Assembly: GCA_009694135.1 (NCBI GenBank)
Contig: SHVS01000018.1
Location: 1-34,459 of the forward strand
Reading direction: 5' to 3'
Length of the DNA stretch: 34,459 nt
DNA from: Alphaproteobacteria bacterium
GTDB taxonomy: Bacteria; Pseudomonadota; Alphaproteobacteria; UBA6615
The position numbers were made by a program, and so were the translations under genes. The notes beneath the pieces are model-generated. The model saw only the letters and a list, made by a program, of their open reading frames with translations, did no database searches and had not been told where the DNA came from. This document shows positions 26,264-34,459 of the stretch, piece by piece (position 1 is the stretch's first letter; every line of letters starts with the position of its first letter).

Positions 26264-28294
26264 GTGCAGGATTCTGCCTTGGCGCGTACCGACAAACCGA
26301 AAGCCAACGATCTGTTCAACGCACCGCCGCGCGCCGAAGGCTCTTACACCGCCAAGGACATCGAGGTCCTGGAGGGATTAGAGCCGGTCCGCCGCCGGCC
26401 GGGCATGTATATCGGCGGCACCGACGAGCGCGCGTTGCATCACCTGTTCGCCGAGGCGCTCGACAACGCCATGGACGAGGCTGTGGCCGGTCATGCCAGC
26501 CGCATCGAGGTCGAACTGGCCGAGGACGGCACGCTGGCGGTCTCCGACAACGGTCGCGGCATCCCGATCGATCCGCATCCGAAATTCCCTAAGACTTCGG
26601 CGCTCGAAGTGATCATGACCACGCTGCATTCGGGCGGGAAGTTCTCCGGTGTTTCATATGAAACCGCCGGCGGTCTGCACGGCGTGGGCATCAGCGTCGT
26701 GAACGCCCTGTCCGAATGGCTGGAAGTCGAGGTCGCCCGCGACCGCAAGCTGTGGCGCCAGAGCTATGCGCGCGGGGTCCCGACCAGCAAGCTGATCGAC
26801 GCCGGCCAAGCGCCCAACCGCCGCGGTACGCGCGTCGCTTTCCGCCCCGATCCGCAAATCTTTGGTGCGGGGGTAAAGTTCCGCCCCTCGACTCTTCTGC
26901 GCATGGCGCGCTCGAAGGCTTATCTGTTCCGCGGCGTCGAGATCCGCTGGAACTGCGCGCCCAAGTTGGCGAAGGCATCAAATGTGCCAGAGTCGGAGAT
27001 CTTCCACTTCCCCGATGGGCTGAGCGATTATCTGCGCTCGGAACTGACGGATCGCTCGCTAGTCGGCGCGGCGGTCTTCGCCGGCGAAGCGAAGTTCGCC
27101 GAAGCCTCCGGGCGGGTCGAATGGGCGATCGCCTGGCCGGCCGATGGCGAGGGCTTTAGCCAGTCCTATTGCAACACGATCCCGACGCCGGATGGCGGCA
27201 GCCACGAATCAGGGCTCCGCAGCGGATTGACTAAGGCGTTCAAGGCCTATGGCGAGCAGGTCGGCAACCGCCGGGCGGCGCAGATCACGGCCGAGGATGT
27301 GGTCGACGGCGCCGCCGTGGTCCTGTCGCTGTTCATCGCCGAGCCGCAATTCCAGGGCCAGACCAAGGAACGGTTGTCGATGCCCGAGGCCGCCAAGCTG
27401 GTCGAGGCGCAGCTCAAGGACCACACCGACCATTGGCTGGCAAGCGATCCGACCGCGTCCGGCGCGCTGATCGATTGGGCCATCGAGCGCGCCGAGGAGC
27501 GCCTGCGCCGCAAACAATCGAAGGAACTCGAGCGCAAATCGGCTACGCGCCGCACGCGGCTGCCCGGTAAGCTCACCGATTGCAGCCGCCAAGGCCAGGC
27601 CGGAACCGAATTATTCCTGGTCGAAGGCGACAGCGCCGGTGGCTCGGCCAAGCAAGCGCGCGACCGCGTGACCCAAGCCATCCTTCCGTTGCGCGGCAAG
27701 ATCCTTAATGTCGCCAGCGCCTCGACCGACAAGATGCGCGCCAATCAGGAACTGCAAGATCTGGTGCAGGCGCTTGGCTGCAAACAGGGCAAGGACTTCA
27801 AAGCCGAAGATCTGCGCTACGAGCGCGTCATCGTCATGACCGACGCCGATGTCGACGGCGCGCATATCGCGGCGCTGTTGATGACGTTCTTCTATCGCGA
27901 GATGCCCGACCTGATCGCGCGCGGGCATTTGTTCCTGGCCGTGCCGCCACTCTATCGCTTGTCGCATGGCGGGACGACGGTCTATGCGATCGACGATGCC
28001 GAACGCGACAAGTTGCTGAAATCGAAATTCGGCAAGAGCGGCAAGGTCGAGATCAGCCGCTTCAAGGGCCTCGGCGAAATGCCGGCGCGACAGCTGAAAG
28101 AGACCACCATGGATCCGGCCCAGCGCGTGTTGTTGCAGGTCATGCTGCCCAATGCGCTCGACCCCAAGGAAGCCAAAAAGGCCAAGGCGACCAGCGAGTT
28201 GGTCGAACGCTTGATGGGCAAGAAGCCCGAGCTGCGCTTCGAGTTCATCCGCGAGAAGGCGCGTTTCGTCTCCGAACACGACCTCGACGTATAG
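26264..28294 (+). CDS. parE: DNA topoisomerase IV subunit B
   Basis: The 676 residues have the ParE layout: a GHKL ATPase domain (EALDNAMDEA, DNGRGIPIDPHPKF, GGLHGVGISVVNALS), a transducer domain, then a TOPRIM domain (ELFLVEGDSAGGSAKQARDR; VIVMTDADVDGAHIAALL) and a short tail (EISRFKGLGEMPARQLKETT). It lacks the extra insertion of proteobacterial GyrB, and the SAKQARDR and LEGLEPVRRRPGMYIGG contexts fit ParE. Together with ParC (not in the window) it decatenates daughter chromosomes. The start is GTG at 26264 with a GGGCGG site upstream. Confidence 0.93.
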   Translation: MQDSALARTDKPKANDLFNAPPRAEGSYTAKDIEVLEGLEPVRRRPGMYIGGTDERALHHLFAEALDNAMDEAVAGHASRIEVELAEDGTLAVSDNGRGIPIDPHPKFPKTSALEVIMTTLHSGGKFSGVSYETAGGLHGVGISVVNALSEWLEVEVARDRKLWRQSYARGVPTSKLIDAGQAPNRRGTRVAFRPDPQIFGAGVKFRPSTLLRMARSKAYLFRGVEIRWNCAPKLAKASNVPESEIFHFPDGLSDYLRSELTDRSLVGAAVFAGEAKFAEASGRVEWAIAWPADGEGFSQSYCNTIPTPDGGSHESGLRSGLTKAFKAYGEQVGNRRAAQITAEDVVDGAAVVLSLFIAEPQFQGQTKERLSMPEAAKLVEAQLKDHTDHWLASDPTASGALIDWAIERAEERLRRKQSKELERKSATRRTRLPGKLTDCSRQGQAGTELFLVEGDSAGGSAKQARDRVTQAILPLRGKILNVASASTDKMRANQELQDLVQALGCKQGKDFKAEDLRYERVIVMTDADVDGAHIAALLMTFFYREMPDLIARGHLFLAVPPLYRLSHGGTTVYAIDDAERDKLLKSKFGKSGKVEISRFKGLGEMPARQLKETTMDPAQRVLLQVMLPNALDPKEAKKAKATSELVERLMGKKPELRFEFIREKARFVSEHDLDV

Positions 28295-28423
28295 AAGCTA
28301 TAAGTCCGCCTCGGCTTGTGCCTCCCGGCCCTCAAGCATTAGATTAGACACAGCTGCAAGTTGCACTGACATGCCGTCGCAAGAGGCGGCGTCCCTCTGC
28401 ACGACGGCGAAGGTAAGTACTCT

Positions 28424-28981
28424 TTGTCTTGGAAAAGCGCTTTACCGTCGCGGACCACGCTTAACCTGTTGCCCACCCTGGCGAAGCTCCTTGGCGGCTG
28501 CGCCCTGTCCGGCGTATCGATCGCGCCAGTGCATCGGCTGAACGCGCACAATGATTACGACATGGCCGCCGCGGCCGGCGACTTCACCACGATCGTGGTC
28601 GGCAACCCGTTCGGCGGCGATAACGCTGCCTTCGCCCGGCTCGTGACCACTATCCTCAACGAGGAAAATTCACTGCAGCGCAGCAATTTTACCACGCAAC
28701 CGGGCCAGAATGCGCTCAAGCAATACCGTGTGGTGTTCGTGTTCAACGCCGCTCGGCTGGATGACCAAACGCTCTGCGGCGACCCGCCGACTTTACGCGG
28801 CGGGCCGACCGGCACGGCCCCAATTACGGTGCAAGCGGCCTTCTGCAATGGCGCGGTTGCAACGGTCGGTGTCTATGGGTCCGTGTCCAGCGGCGAAGAG
28901 AATAAGTTTCGCGCCCTGATAACTCAGGTGCAGATCGCCCTCTTCCCAGGCCGGACGGCGCTATCGGCTCTGACACCTTGA
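28424..28981 (+). CDS. Putative lipoprotein, function unknown
   Basis: This 185-residue protein starts from TTG with AAGGTAAG upstream. The N-terminus has basic residues, a hydrophobic stretch and a lipobox LLGGC (Cys26). The mature part has a segment TIVVGNPFGGDNAAFARLVTTIL and two further cysteines (TLCGDP, AAFCNG) that could form a disulfide. It is probably anchored in the outer membrane. It resembles no family I can name. It lies alone between parE and the RNA helicase. Confidence 0.65.
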   Translation: MSWKSALPSRTTLNLLPTLAKLLGGCALSGVSIAPVHRLNAHNDYDMAAAAGDFTTIVVGNPFGGDNAAFARLVTTILNEENSLQRSNFTTQPGQNALKQYRVVFVFNAARLDDQTLCGDPPTLRGGPTGTAPITVQAAFCNGAVATVGVYGSVSSGEENKFRALITQVQIALFPGRTALSALTP

Positions 28982-29051
28982 GGGCGCATTACAGGAAGTG
29001 CCTCGTTGCGGTAAAATCGGGCATCAATCGCCGGTCCGCACTCGCTTTTAC

Positions 29052-29080
29052 TTGACGGGAAGGCTTGTGATGCCAACATT
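29052..29080 (+). promoter_or_regulatory. Candidate promoter of the RNA helicase gene (TTGACG-N17-AACATT)
   Basis: TTGACG (29052-29057), a 17-bp spacer and AACATT (29075-29080) repeat exactly the boxes and spacing found upstream of groES. It leaves a leader of about 70 bases before the TTG start. A long leader would allow cold or autoregulation as in other DEAD-box helicase genes, but no specific structure is proven. Confidence 0.4.
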
Positions 29081-29158
29081 ACCTTACACATCTCAGTGCT
29101 CTCACCGTGCCCAGGCTTTAGTCTTAGCCGGCGCGCAATTGAATAGGTAACCCTCCGC

Positions 29159-30652
<1,494 letters not shown>

Positions 30653-30743
30653 TCCCGCATACGCGGGAAGCGCTCCGCAAGCCCTCATTAAGGGGCTCGG
30701 CCTAGGATAGCGGTATCAATGCCGCATTTCCCATGCTCGCAGC

Positions 30744-31372
30744 ATGAAAATCGCTTCCCCCTCGGTTGACAGCGCGACGCGCGACGATCGGCGCCGAAAC
30801 CTCGATGCGCTCAAGGTCCGGCTGTTCGCGCCGGAGCATCGTCCCTGCGCCGATTGCACGATCCCCTGCCAATGTTCGAAATCGCCAGTTTGCACGTGCG
30901 CCTGCACGCCTAGCTGCCCGGAGGCCCCGGCCCGACTGTCGAGCGACCCGGTGGAAAATCCGATCGAGGGGCGTATTCTCGGCTTGGTCATGGCATTGGC
31001 CAAGACCGGCATCCTGACGCCCTGCTGGTCGTGCGAAGGACATACGCGCCCCGACGGAAGCCTGCATCGGCTTCCGCAAGTCTGGTTCTATTGCAGCCGC
31101 TGCCGGCGATCGCGGTCCTCGACGAGGCGATCCAATCGCTCCGCGACGACAGGAAACTTTCGGCCCGCTGGCATCCGCGCGCCGTCTCCGGACTGCCGCG
31201 CACGGATAATGCCTTCTCGCTCGAGCCGGACATTGATGCCGACCGCAGCGCCTCGCTCTATCAATTGCAGACGGATGCCGCGCGACTGTCAGAATTCCTA
31301 CCCGCCGCTCTGCGCACCTCGGTCCAGAAGCATAAGCTGGAGCTTTCCGGGCGGTCAGCGCCGCGCGGTTGA
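30744..31372 (+). pseudogene. Cysteine-rich conserved-looking protein with a frameshift
   Basis: The first frame (residues 1-117) has eight cysteines in 24 residues (Cys35, 38, 42, 44, 50, 52, 54, 58), followed by SSDPVENPIEGRI and a PCWSCEGH motif (Cys94, Cys97), and reaches QVWFYC. It then turns into an Arg/Ser-rich frame. The natural continuation (LPAIAVLDEAIQSLRDDRK through AFSLEPDIDAD) is in the -1 frame and stops at 31372. A missing base near 31092-31100 explains both. The cysteines suggest metal or Fe-S binding. The general layout reminds me of an uncharacterised alphaproteobacterial family, but I cannot confirm this. A sequencing error is possible. Confidence 0.65.
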
Positions 31373-31401
31373 CGCGTCCACCTGCTTGGCCGCTGCCAAA
31401 C

Positions 31402-32721
31402 TCAGGTGGTCGGCGGAAGCACGCTCTGCCGCAGCGGCGCTACTTTCGCATCCTTCGCGGGACTGGAATCAGCATCGGCGAGGTTGACGCCCTCCAGCCG
31501 CGCGCGCTCAAGGTTGGCGCCGTGCAGCTTCGCGCCGCGGACGATGGCGCCGGTCATATTCGCGCCCGACAAATTGGCCAAAGTGAGATCGGCCAGCCGG
31601 AGATCGGCGGCGCGTAAGTCGGCATCGGACAGATTGGTCGGCCATGCGTGCCCAGTATCGTGACCTTGCTTGTCCTTGAGCGTAATCGCCGACAAGCGGG
31701 CGCCGACCAGCCGCGCGTCTTTGAGTATCCCGCCGCGTAAGTTGCAGCCTTCGAGATCGGCCGCATCGAGATCGGACATCGTGAGCTGGACGCGCGAAAG
31801 ATTGGCGCCTTTGAGCCGCGTGCCGTGCAGATTGGCGCCCGACAAATTGGCGTCGGCCAAATCGATGAAATCGAGATTGGCCCCCGACAATTCGGCGCGC
31901 CCCCCCGTGGCGCCGTTACTATTGATCCACTCGAAATGGTTTTTCAGGACCTCTTGAATCCGCGCCGAAAAGAACTCGGTCGTACGCGCCAGCCGCGCGC
32001 CGGTGATAACGGCCCCATCGAAGCTGACGCCCTCGATTTTCGCCCCGGTGAAATCGGCGTCGGTGAGATTCGCGCCGGCGAAGGTAACGCCGGACATGCG
32101 CGCGCCACGGAAGCACGCCCCGGTCAAATTGGCCTGAGTCAAGTTCGCCTTGGTCAAATCGGCGTTGGTCAAATCGGCGTTGGTCAAATCAGCCCGCCCC
32201 ATATTGACCTGCATCAGCGTAGCGCCTTCAAGCTTGGCGCCGGTGAAATTACAGCGTTGCAGGCTCGATCCGGTCAGGTCGGCGCCTTTCAGGTTCGCGT
32301 TCTTAAAATTCGTTTCGTCGAAATTGGTGGTGCGCAGCTCCGCGGTGCTCATCTGTCGAGTCCGCGAACCATGCGACGACAGCATTGCGCCGCCGCGCAA
32401 ATCAGCCTTCGACAAGTCCGCGTCCTCAAGCTGCGCGCCACGCATATGTGCGCCGCGCAGATCGGCGCCGATCAAACGAGCCGTGCGCAAATCCGCTCCG
32501 TCGAGCGTGATCGAAAATAGGTCGGCCCAGCTTAAATCGGCCCCGACCATGACGCAGCGGGAAAGATTCGCGCCGGCCAATTTGGCGCGTGCCAGCTTAG
32601 CCTGAACCAAGCTAAAGCCATGCAGATCCTGCAAGGCGAGGTCAGCGCGGCGTCCGCCGGTGCGCTTCATGAGCCATTGCTCGTGTAGCGCCAGGGTTTC
32701 AATGAGATCGTGTGGATTCAT
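31402..32721 (-). CDS. Pentapeptide-repeat protein, two repeat blocks
   Basis: This 439-residue protein has many A(D/N)LXX repeats (ADLTNADLTNADLTKANL) that build a right-handed beta helix. A first block covers about residues 25-245 and a second about 278-425. Between them a stretch of about 30 residues (SARIQEVLKNHFEWINSNG) is not repeat and is helical. A short N-terminal helix (MNPHDLIETLALHEQWL) precedes block one. Some proteins of this class mimic DNA and bind gyrase, others are scaffolds; nothing here settles the role. No signal peptide is present. The DNA has a nearly perfect 15-bp tandem repeat near 32143-32190, where repeats were recently duplicated. Confidence 0.92.
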   Translation of the reverse strand: MNPHDLIETLALHEQWLMKRTGGRRADLALQDLHGFSLVQAKLARAKLAGANLSRCVMVGADLSWADLFSITLDGADLRTARLIGADLRGAHMRGAQLEDADLSKADLRGGAMLSSHGSRTRQMSTAELRTTNFDETNFKNANLKGADLTGSSLQRCNFTGAKLEGATLMQVNMGRADLTNADLTNADLTKANLTQANLTGACFRGARMSGVTFAGANLTDADFTGAKIEGVSFDGAVITGARLARTTEFFSARIQEVLKNHFEWINSNGATGGRAELSGANLDFIDLADANLSGANLHGTRLKGANLSRVQLTMSDLDAADLEGCNLRGGILKDARLVGARLSAITLKDKQGHDTGHAWPTNLSDADLRAADLRLADLTLANLSGANMTGAIVRGAKLHGANLERARLEGVNLADADSSPAKDAKVAPLRQSVLPPTT

Positions 32722-32851
32722 ACGCCTATATGATGTTCGGGGGTGCGAATGATTGTCCGGGAATAAAGCCTACACCTCGAGCGTTAATCCGCGGTGAGGC
32801 GCGTGATTAATCAGTCCAGCGGCGTATAGCGTTAACCACTCGTTGATCAAT

Positions 32852-33232
32852 ATGTCGCTAAGGTTAATCAAGCTGTATGGGCGTAGTCGACCCAAGCTGC
32901 TAGATACGCCCTTATTGGCGCCAAAGCCTGTGCCCAAAGGCGCCGATCGGGATAAAGAGTTGATGTCGGTGAAGATCGTCAGCCCCTATCTCGAAATGCC
33001 GCTGCGCAGTTTGCAACAGGTGGTGGCGGAACGTCAGCGCCGGGCCGCCAAACTGGCGGGAACAGAGCCAGTACCTGAGTCCTCGCCGGCAACTGACGGG
33101 AAGCAGAAACGCCCGGCCACGACGAGCGCCTCGACCCCGCCAAAAAGCACGGCCCAGGCTCGCTCGTCGACCGCACACAATTCGCGCTTTGCGAAGTTGG
33201 GACTGACTCCTATAATCGAGTCGCAGCTGTAA
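32852..33232 (+). CDS. Small basic protein with disordered tail, function unknown
   Basis: The protein is about 126 residues from the ATG at 32852 (TTG 32843 and ATG 32963 are alternatives with no better ribosome site). The middle region VKIVSPYLEMPLRSLQQVVAERQRRAAKLAG looks folded or helical. The rest is Thr/Ser/Pro/Lys-rich and probably disordered. It lies nine bases ahead of the periplasmic DsbA-type gene and may be translated with it. No family is recognised; the start is uncertain. Confidence 0.5.
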   Translation: MSLRLIKLYGRSRPKLLDTPLLAPKPVPKGADRDKELMSVKIVSPYLEMPLRSLQQVVAERQRRAAKLAGTEPVPESSPATDGKQKRPATTSASTPPKSTAQARSSTAHNSRFAKLGLTPIIESQL

Positions 33233-33241
33233 GGGGGCAAC

Positions 33242-34033
33242 ATGCTGAGATTCCAGACTCTATTTCGAATCGTGGCTGTCTTGGGCTTGGCGCTAGCGCC
33301 GATGCTGCCAGGGATGGCCGCCGACAACATTACGCCCATCGATCAGGACATCGACTTCCTGAAGAAGGGCCAAGCAGAAATCCTAAGGCAATTACAGGAA
33401 CTTAGGAAGCTCCTGGAGGACCGGGGCACGCTCGCCAAGCCGGCCGAGCGCGGCTTCCAGCCGGTCGATATCGATGTCGCCTCCGCGCCGTCGCAGGGCG
33501 ATCTGGGCGCGCCGGTGGTACTGGTCGAATTCACCGACTTCCAATGCCCGTTCTGCCGCCGGCACAGCAGCACGGTGATGGCGCAGATCGAGCAATCCTA
33601 CGTGGCGACCGGCAAGATCCGCTATGTCGTGCGCGAGTTTCCGATCGGCAGCCTGCACCCGCAAGCGCCCAAGGCGGCCGAAGCGGCGCTGTGCGCCGGA
33701 GAGCAGGGCCGTTATTGGGACATGCATGCGTTGCTGTTCCGCAATGCCAATCTGCTCGATCCCGCGAGCCTGTTTGTGCACGCACAGACGCTCGGCCTCG
33801 ACCGCTCGCGCTTCGAGGGGTGCATGGTCGCAAACCGCTTCGCCGATCAGGTTCGGGCGGATTTCGAAGCCGGAACCAAAGTCGGCGTGCGGGGAACGCC
33901 AAGTTTCTTCATTGGACTGGCCGACCCGAAGGATCCGAGCAAGATGCGCGCGACCGAGCTTATCAGCGGGGCCCAGCCCTTTGAGGCATTTCAGCGCGCG
34001 ATCGACGAGTTGCTCGCCCAGCACGCCGGCTAG
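33242..34033 (+). CDS. Periplasmic DsbA-family thiol oxidoreductase with N-terminal coiled coil
   Basis: The 263 residues start with a signal peptide (RIVAVLGLALAPMLPGMAA). Residues about 30-60 form a heptad-like helix (FLKKGQAEILRQLQELRKLL). The DsbA/thioredoxin domain follows, with active site CPFC (Cys102-Cys105) in EFTDFQCPFCRRH and the cis-proline loop VRGTPSFFIG. The protein catalyses disulfide formation or isomerisation in the periplasm. The N-terminal helix could cause oligomerisation, as in ScsC-type proteins, which would favour isomerase activity. An intrinsic terminator follows. There is a GGGGG site before the ATG. Confidence 0.9.
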   Translation: MLRFQTLFRIVAVLGLALAPMLPGMAADNITPIDQDIDFLKKGQAEILRQLQELRKLLEDRGTLAKPAERGFQPVDIDVASAPSQGDLGAPVVLVEFTDFQCPFCRRHSSTVMAQIEQSYVATGKIRYVVREFPIGSLHPQAPKAAEAALCAGEQGRYWDMHALLFRNANLLDPASLFVHAQTLGLDRSRFEGCMVANRFADQVRADFEAGTKVGVRGTPSFFIGLADPKDPSKMRATELISGAQPFEAFQRAIDELLAQHAG

Positions 34034-34058
34034 ACGTGAAATCGGACGACGTCCGGGA

Positions 34059-34085
34059 GGGCGGACCGAAGGGTCCGCCCTTTTT
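34059..34085 (+). terminator. Intrinsic terminator after the DsbA-family gene
   Basis: The 9-bp stem GGGCGGACC, a 4-base loop and its complement GGTCCGCCC are followed directly by TTTTT. It is 25 bases after the stop codon and between convergent genes. Confidence 0.9.
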
Positions 34086-34092
34086 GCATGCC

Positions 34093-34314
34093 CTAACGGC
34101 CAATGCGTTGGTCGAGAGCCGAGCTGGCTGCAAAGCGGCGGCGCAGCTCATCGGTGACCATGCGCGCGTCGGCCCGCCCGCGCACCACCCGCGGCGAAAT
34201 CAACACCAGCAGTTCGGTGCGTTTGTTGTCGAGCGACGTGGACTTGAACAGATTGCCGAGGAACGGAATATCCGACAGCCAAGGCAGGCCGGAGCGGCTA
34301 TTGGTGCGGTCGCC
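34093..34314 (-). pseudogene. gspD: Type II secretion secretin GspD, C-terminal remnant cut by IS
   Basis: About 74 residues match the end of the secretin domain, including LPWLSDIPFLGNLFKS and RTELLVLISPRVV, followed by a short S-domain-like tail. At 34315 the frame enters the IS terminus, so the upstream part of the gene (N domains and most of the beta barrel) lies beyond the window or is separated by the insertion. Secretins are the outer-membrane channels of type II secretion; type IV pilus PilQ is a less likely relative. No other gsp gene is in the window. Fragment only. Confidence 0.8.
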
Positions 34315-34459
34315 TGTCAACGCCGGAGTAAAAATGCGTCGGTGGGCCGGAGCAAAAATGCATCAGACGGGGTAGCACAAAGGGCCCCCGCGGGGGCCCT
34401 TTGTGCTGGCCGCATTCAGGCCGGGCTTCTTGCGTTGGATTGAGTGTCGGTCGGGGCGC
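34315..34459 (+). mobile_element. Terminus of an insertion sequence (partial, right copy)
   Basis: This is an exact inverted copy of 4-148. It begins TGTCAACGCC at 34315, where the secretin frame breaks, and carries the direct repeats GCCGGAGYAAAAATGC at 34322-34337 and 34346-34361. The element continues outside the window. The same end of the element faces inward at both window edges. Confidence 0.6.
34374..34407. repeat. Perfect 34-bp palindrome inside the right IS end
   Basis: This is the same palindrome as at 56-89, with 17-base arms, no spacer and no T-run. Confidence 0.75.

Noticed and set aside
30653-30668. Hairpin after the RNA helicase gene as a terminator
   Set aside because: The stem is only 6 bp and no T-run follows.
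32140-32190. Short regular repeats that might suggest a CRISPR array
   Set aside because: They are in-frame pentapeptide-repeat codons with no unique spacers.

Overview
The window is ordinary, densely packed chromosome from a high-GC Gram-negative bacterium, most likely an alphaproteobacterium, perhaps of the Rhodospirillales. This placement is inference. It rests on the divergent sdhE-mfd / recG block, a PleD-like REC-REC-GGDEF protein, a type I GlnA with an adenylylation site, a CIRCE-controlled groESL, parE, and envelope proteins such as MlaC, secretin and DsbA. There is no prophage, CRISPR array, rRNA or plasmid backbone.

Layout: both extreme ends (4-148 and 34315-34459) carry the same 145-bp sequence in opposite orientation. 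It looks like one terminus of an insertion sequence facing inward from each side. Each copy cuts a gene: a cyclic-nucleotide-binding/FHA protein on the left and the type II secretion secretin (gspD) on the right. This is also what a draft contig broken at a multicopy repeat looks like. From left to right come mlaC; a phosphotransferase-family protein; a degenerate PleD-like regulator; a FrnE-like DsbA protein; mfd and sdhE (minus strand) diverging from recG; a DUF502 membrane protein; the DUF1800/DUF1501 exported pair; two tRNA-Leu genes with a broken tRNA-Leu 3' fragment; a GST plus acetolactate-synthase-like TPP enzyme operon; a secreted M48 protease with a LysM-like tail; a small cytochrome c; a small coiled-coil protein; CIRCE-groES-groEL; a small membrane protein; tRNA-His; an aminotransferase diverging from glnA; a thioesterase/secreted protein/coiled-coil protein operon diverging from parE; an orphan lipoprotein; an RhlE-type RNA helicase; a cysteine-rich gene with an apparent frameshift; a pentapeptide-repeat protein; and a small basic protein followed by a periplasmic DsbA-type thiol oxidoreductase.

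Working relationships: Mfd (transcription-coupled repair), RecG (fork/recombination helicase) and ParE (chromosome decatenation) form a DNA-maintenance theme. GroESL and the two thiol oxidoreductases serve protein folding. MlaC, the M48 protease, DUF502, the lipoprotein and the secretin are envelope functions. GlnA is the nitrogen-assimilation gene.

I found no clear new multi-gene system. The best leads are the DUF1800/DUF1501 pair with its long Ala/Gln/Glu-rich insert, the two-block pentapeptide-repeat protein, the catalytically dead PleD relative, the eight-cysteine protein with a frameshift, and the paired inverted IS ends.
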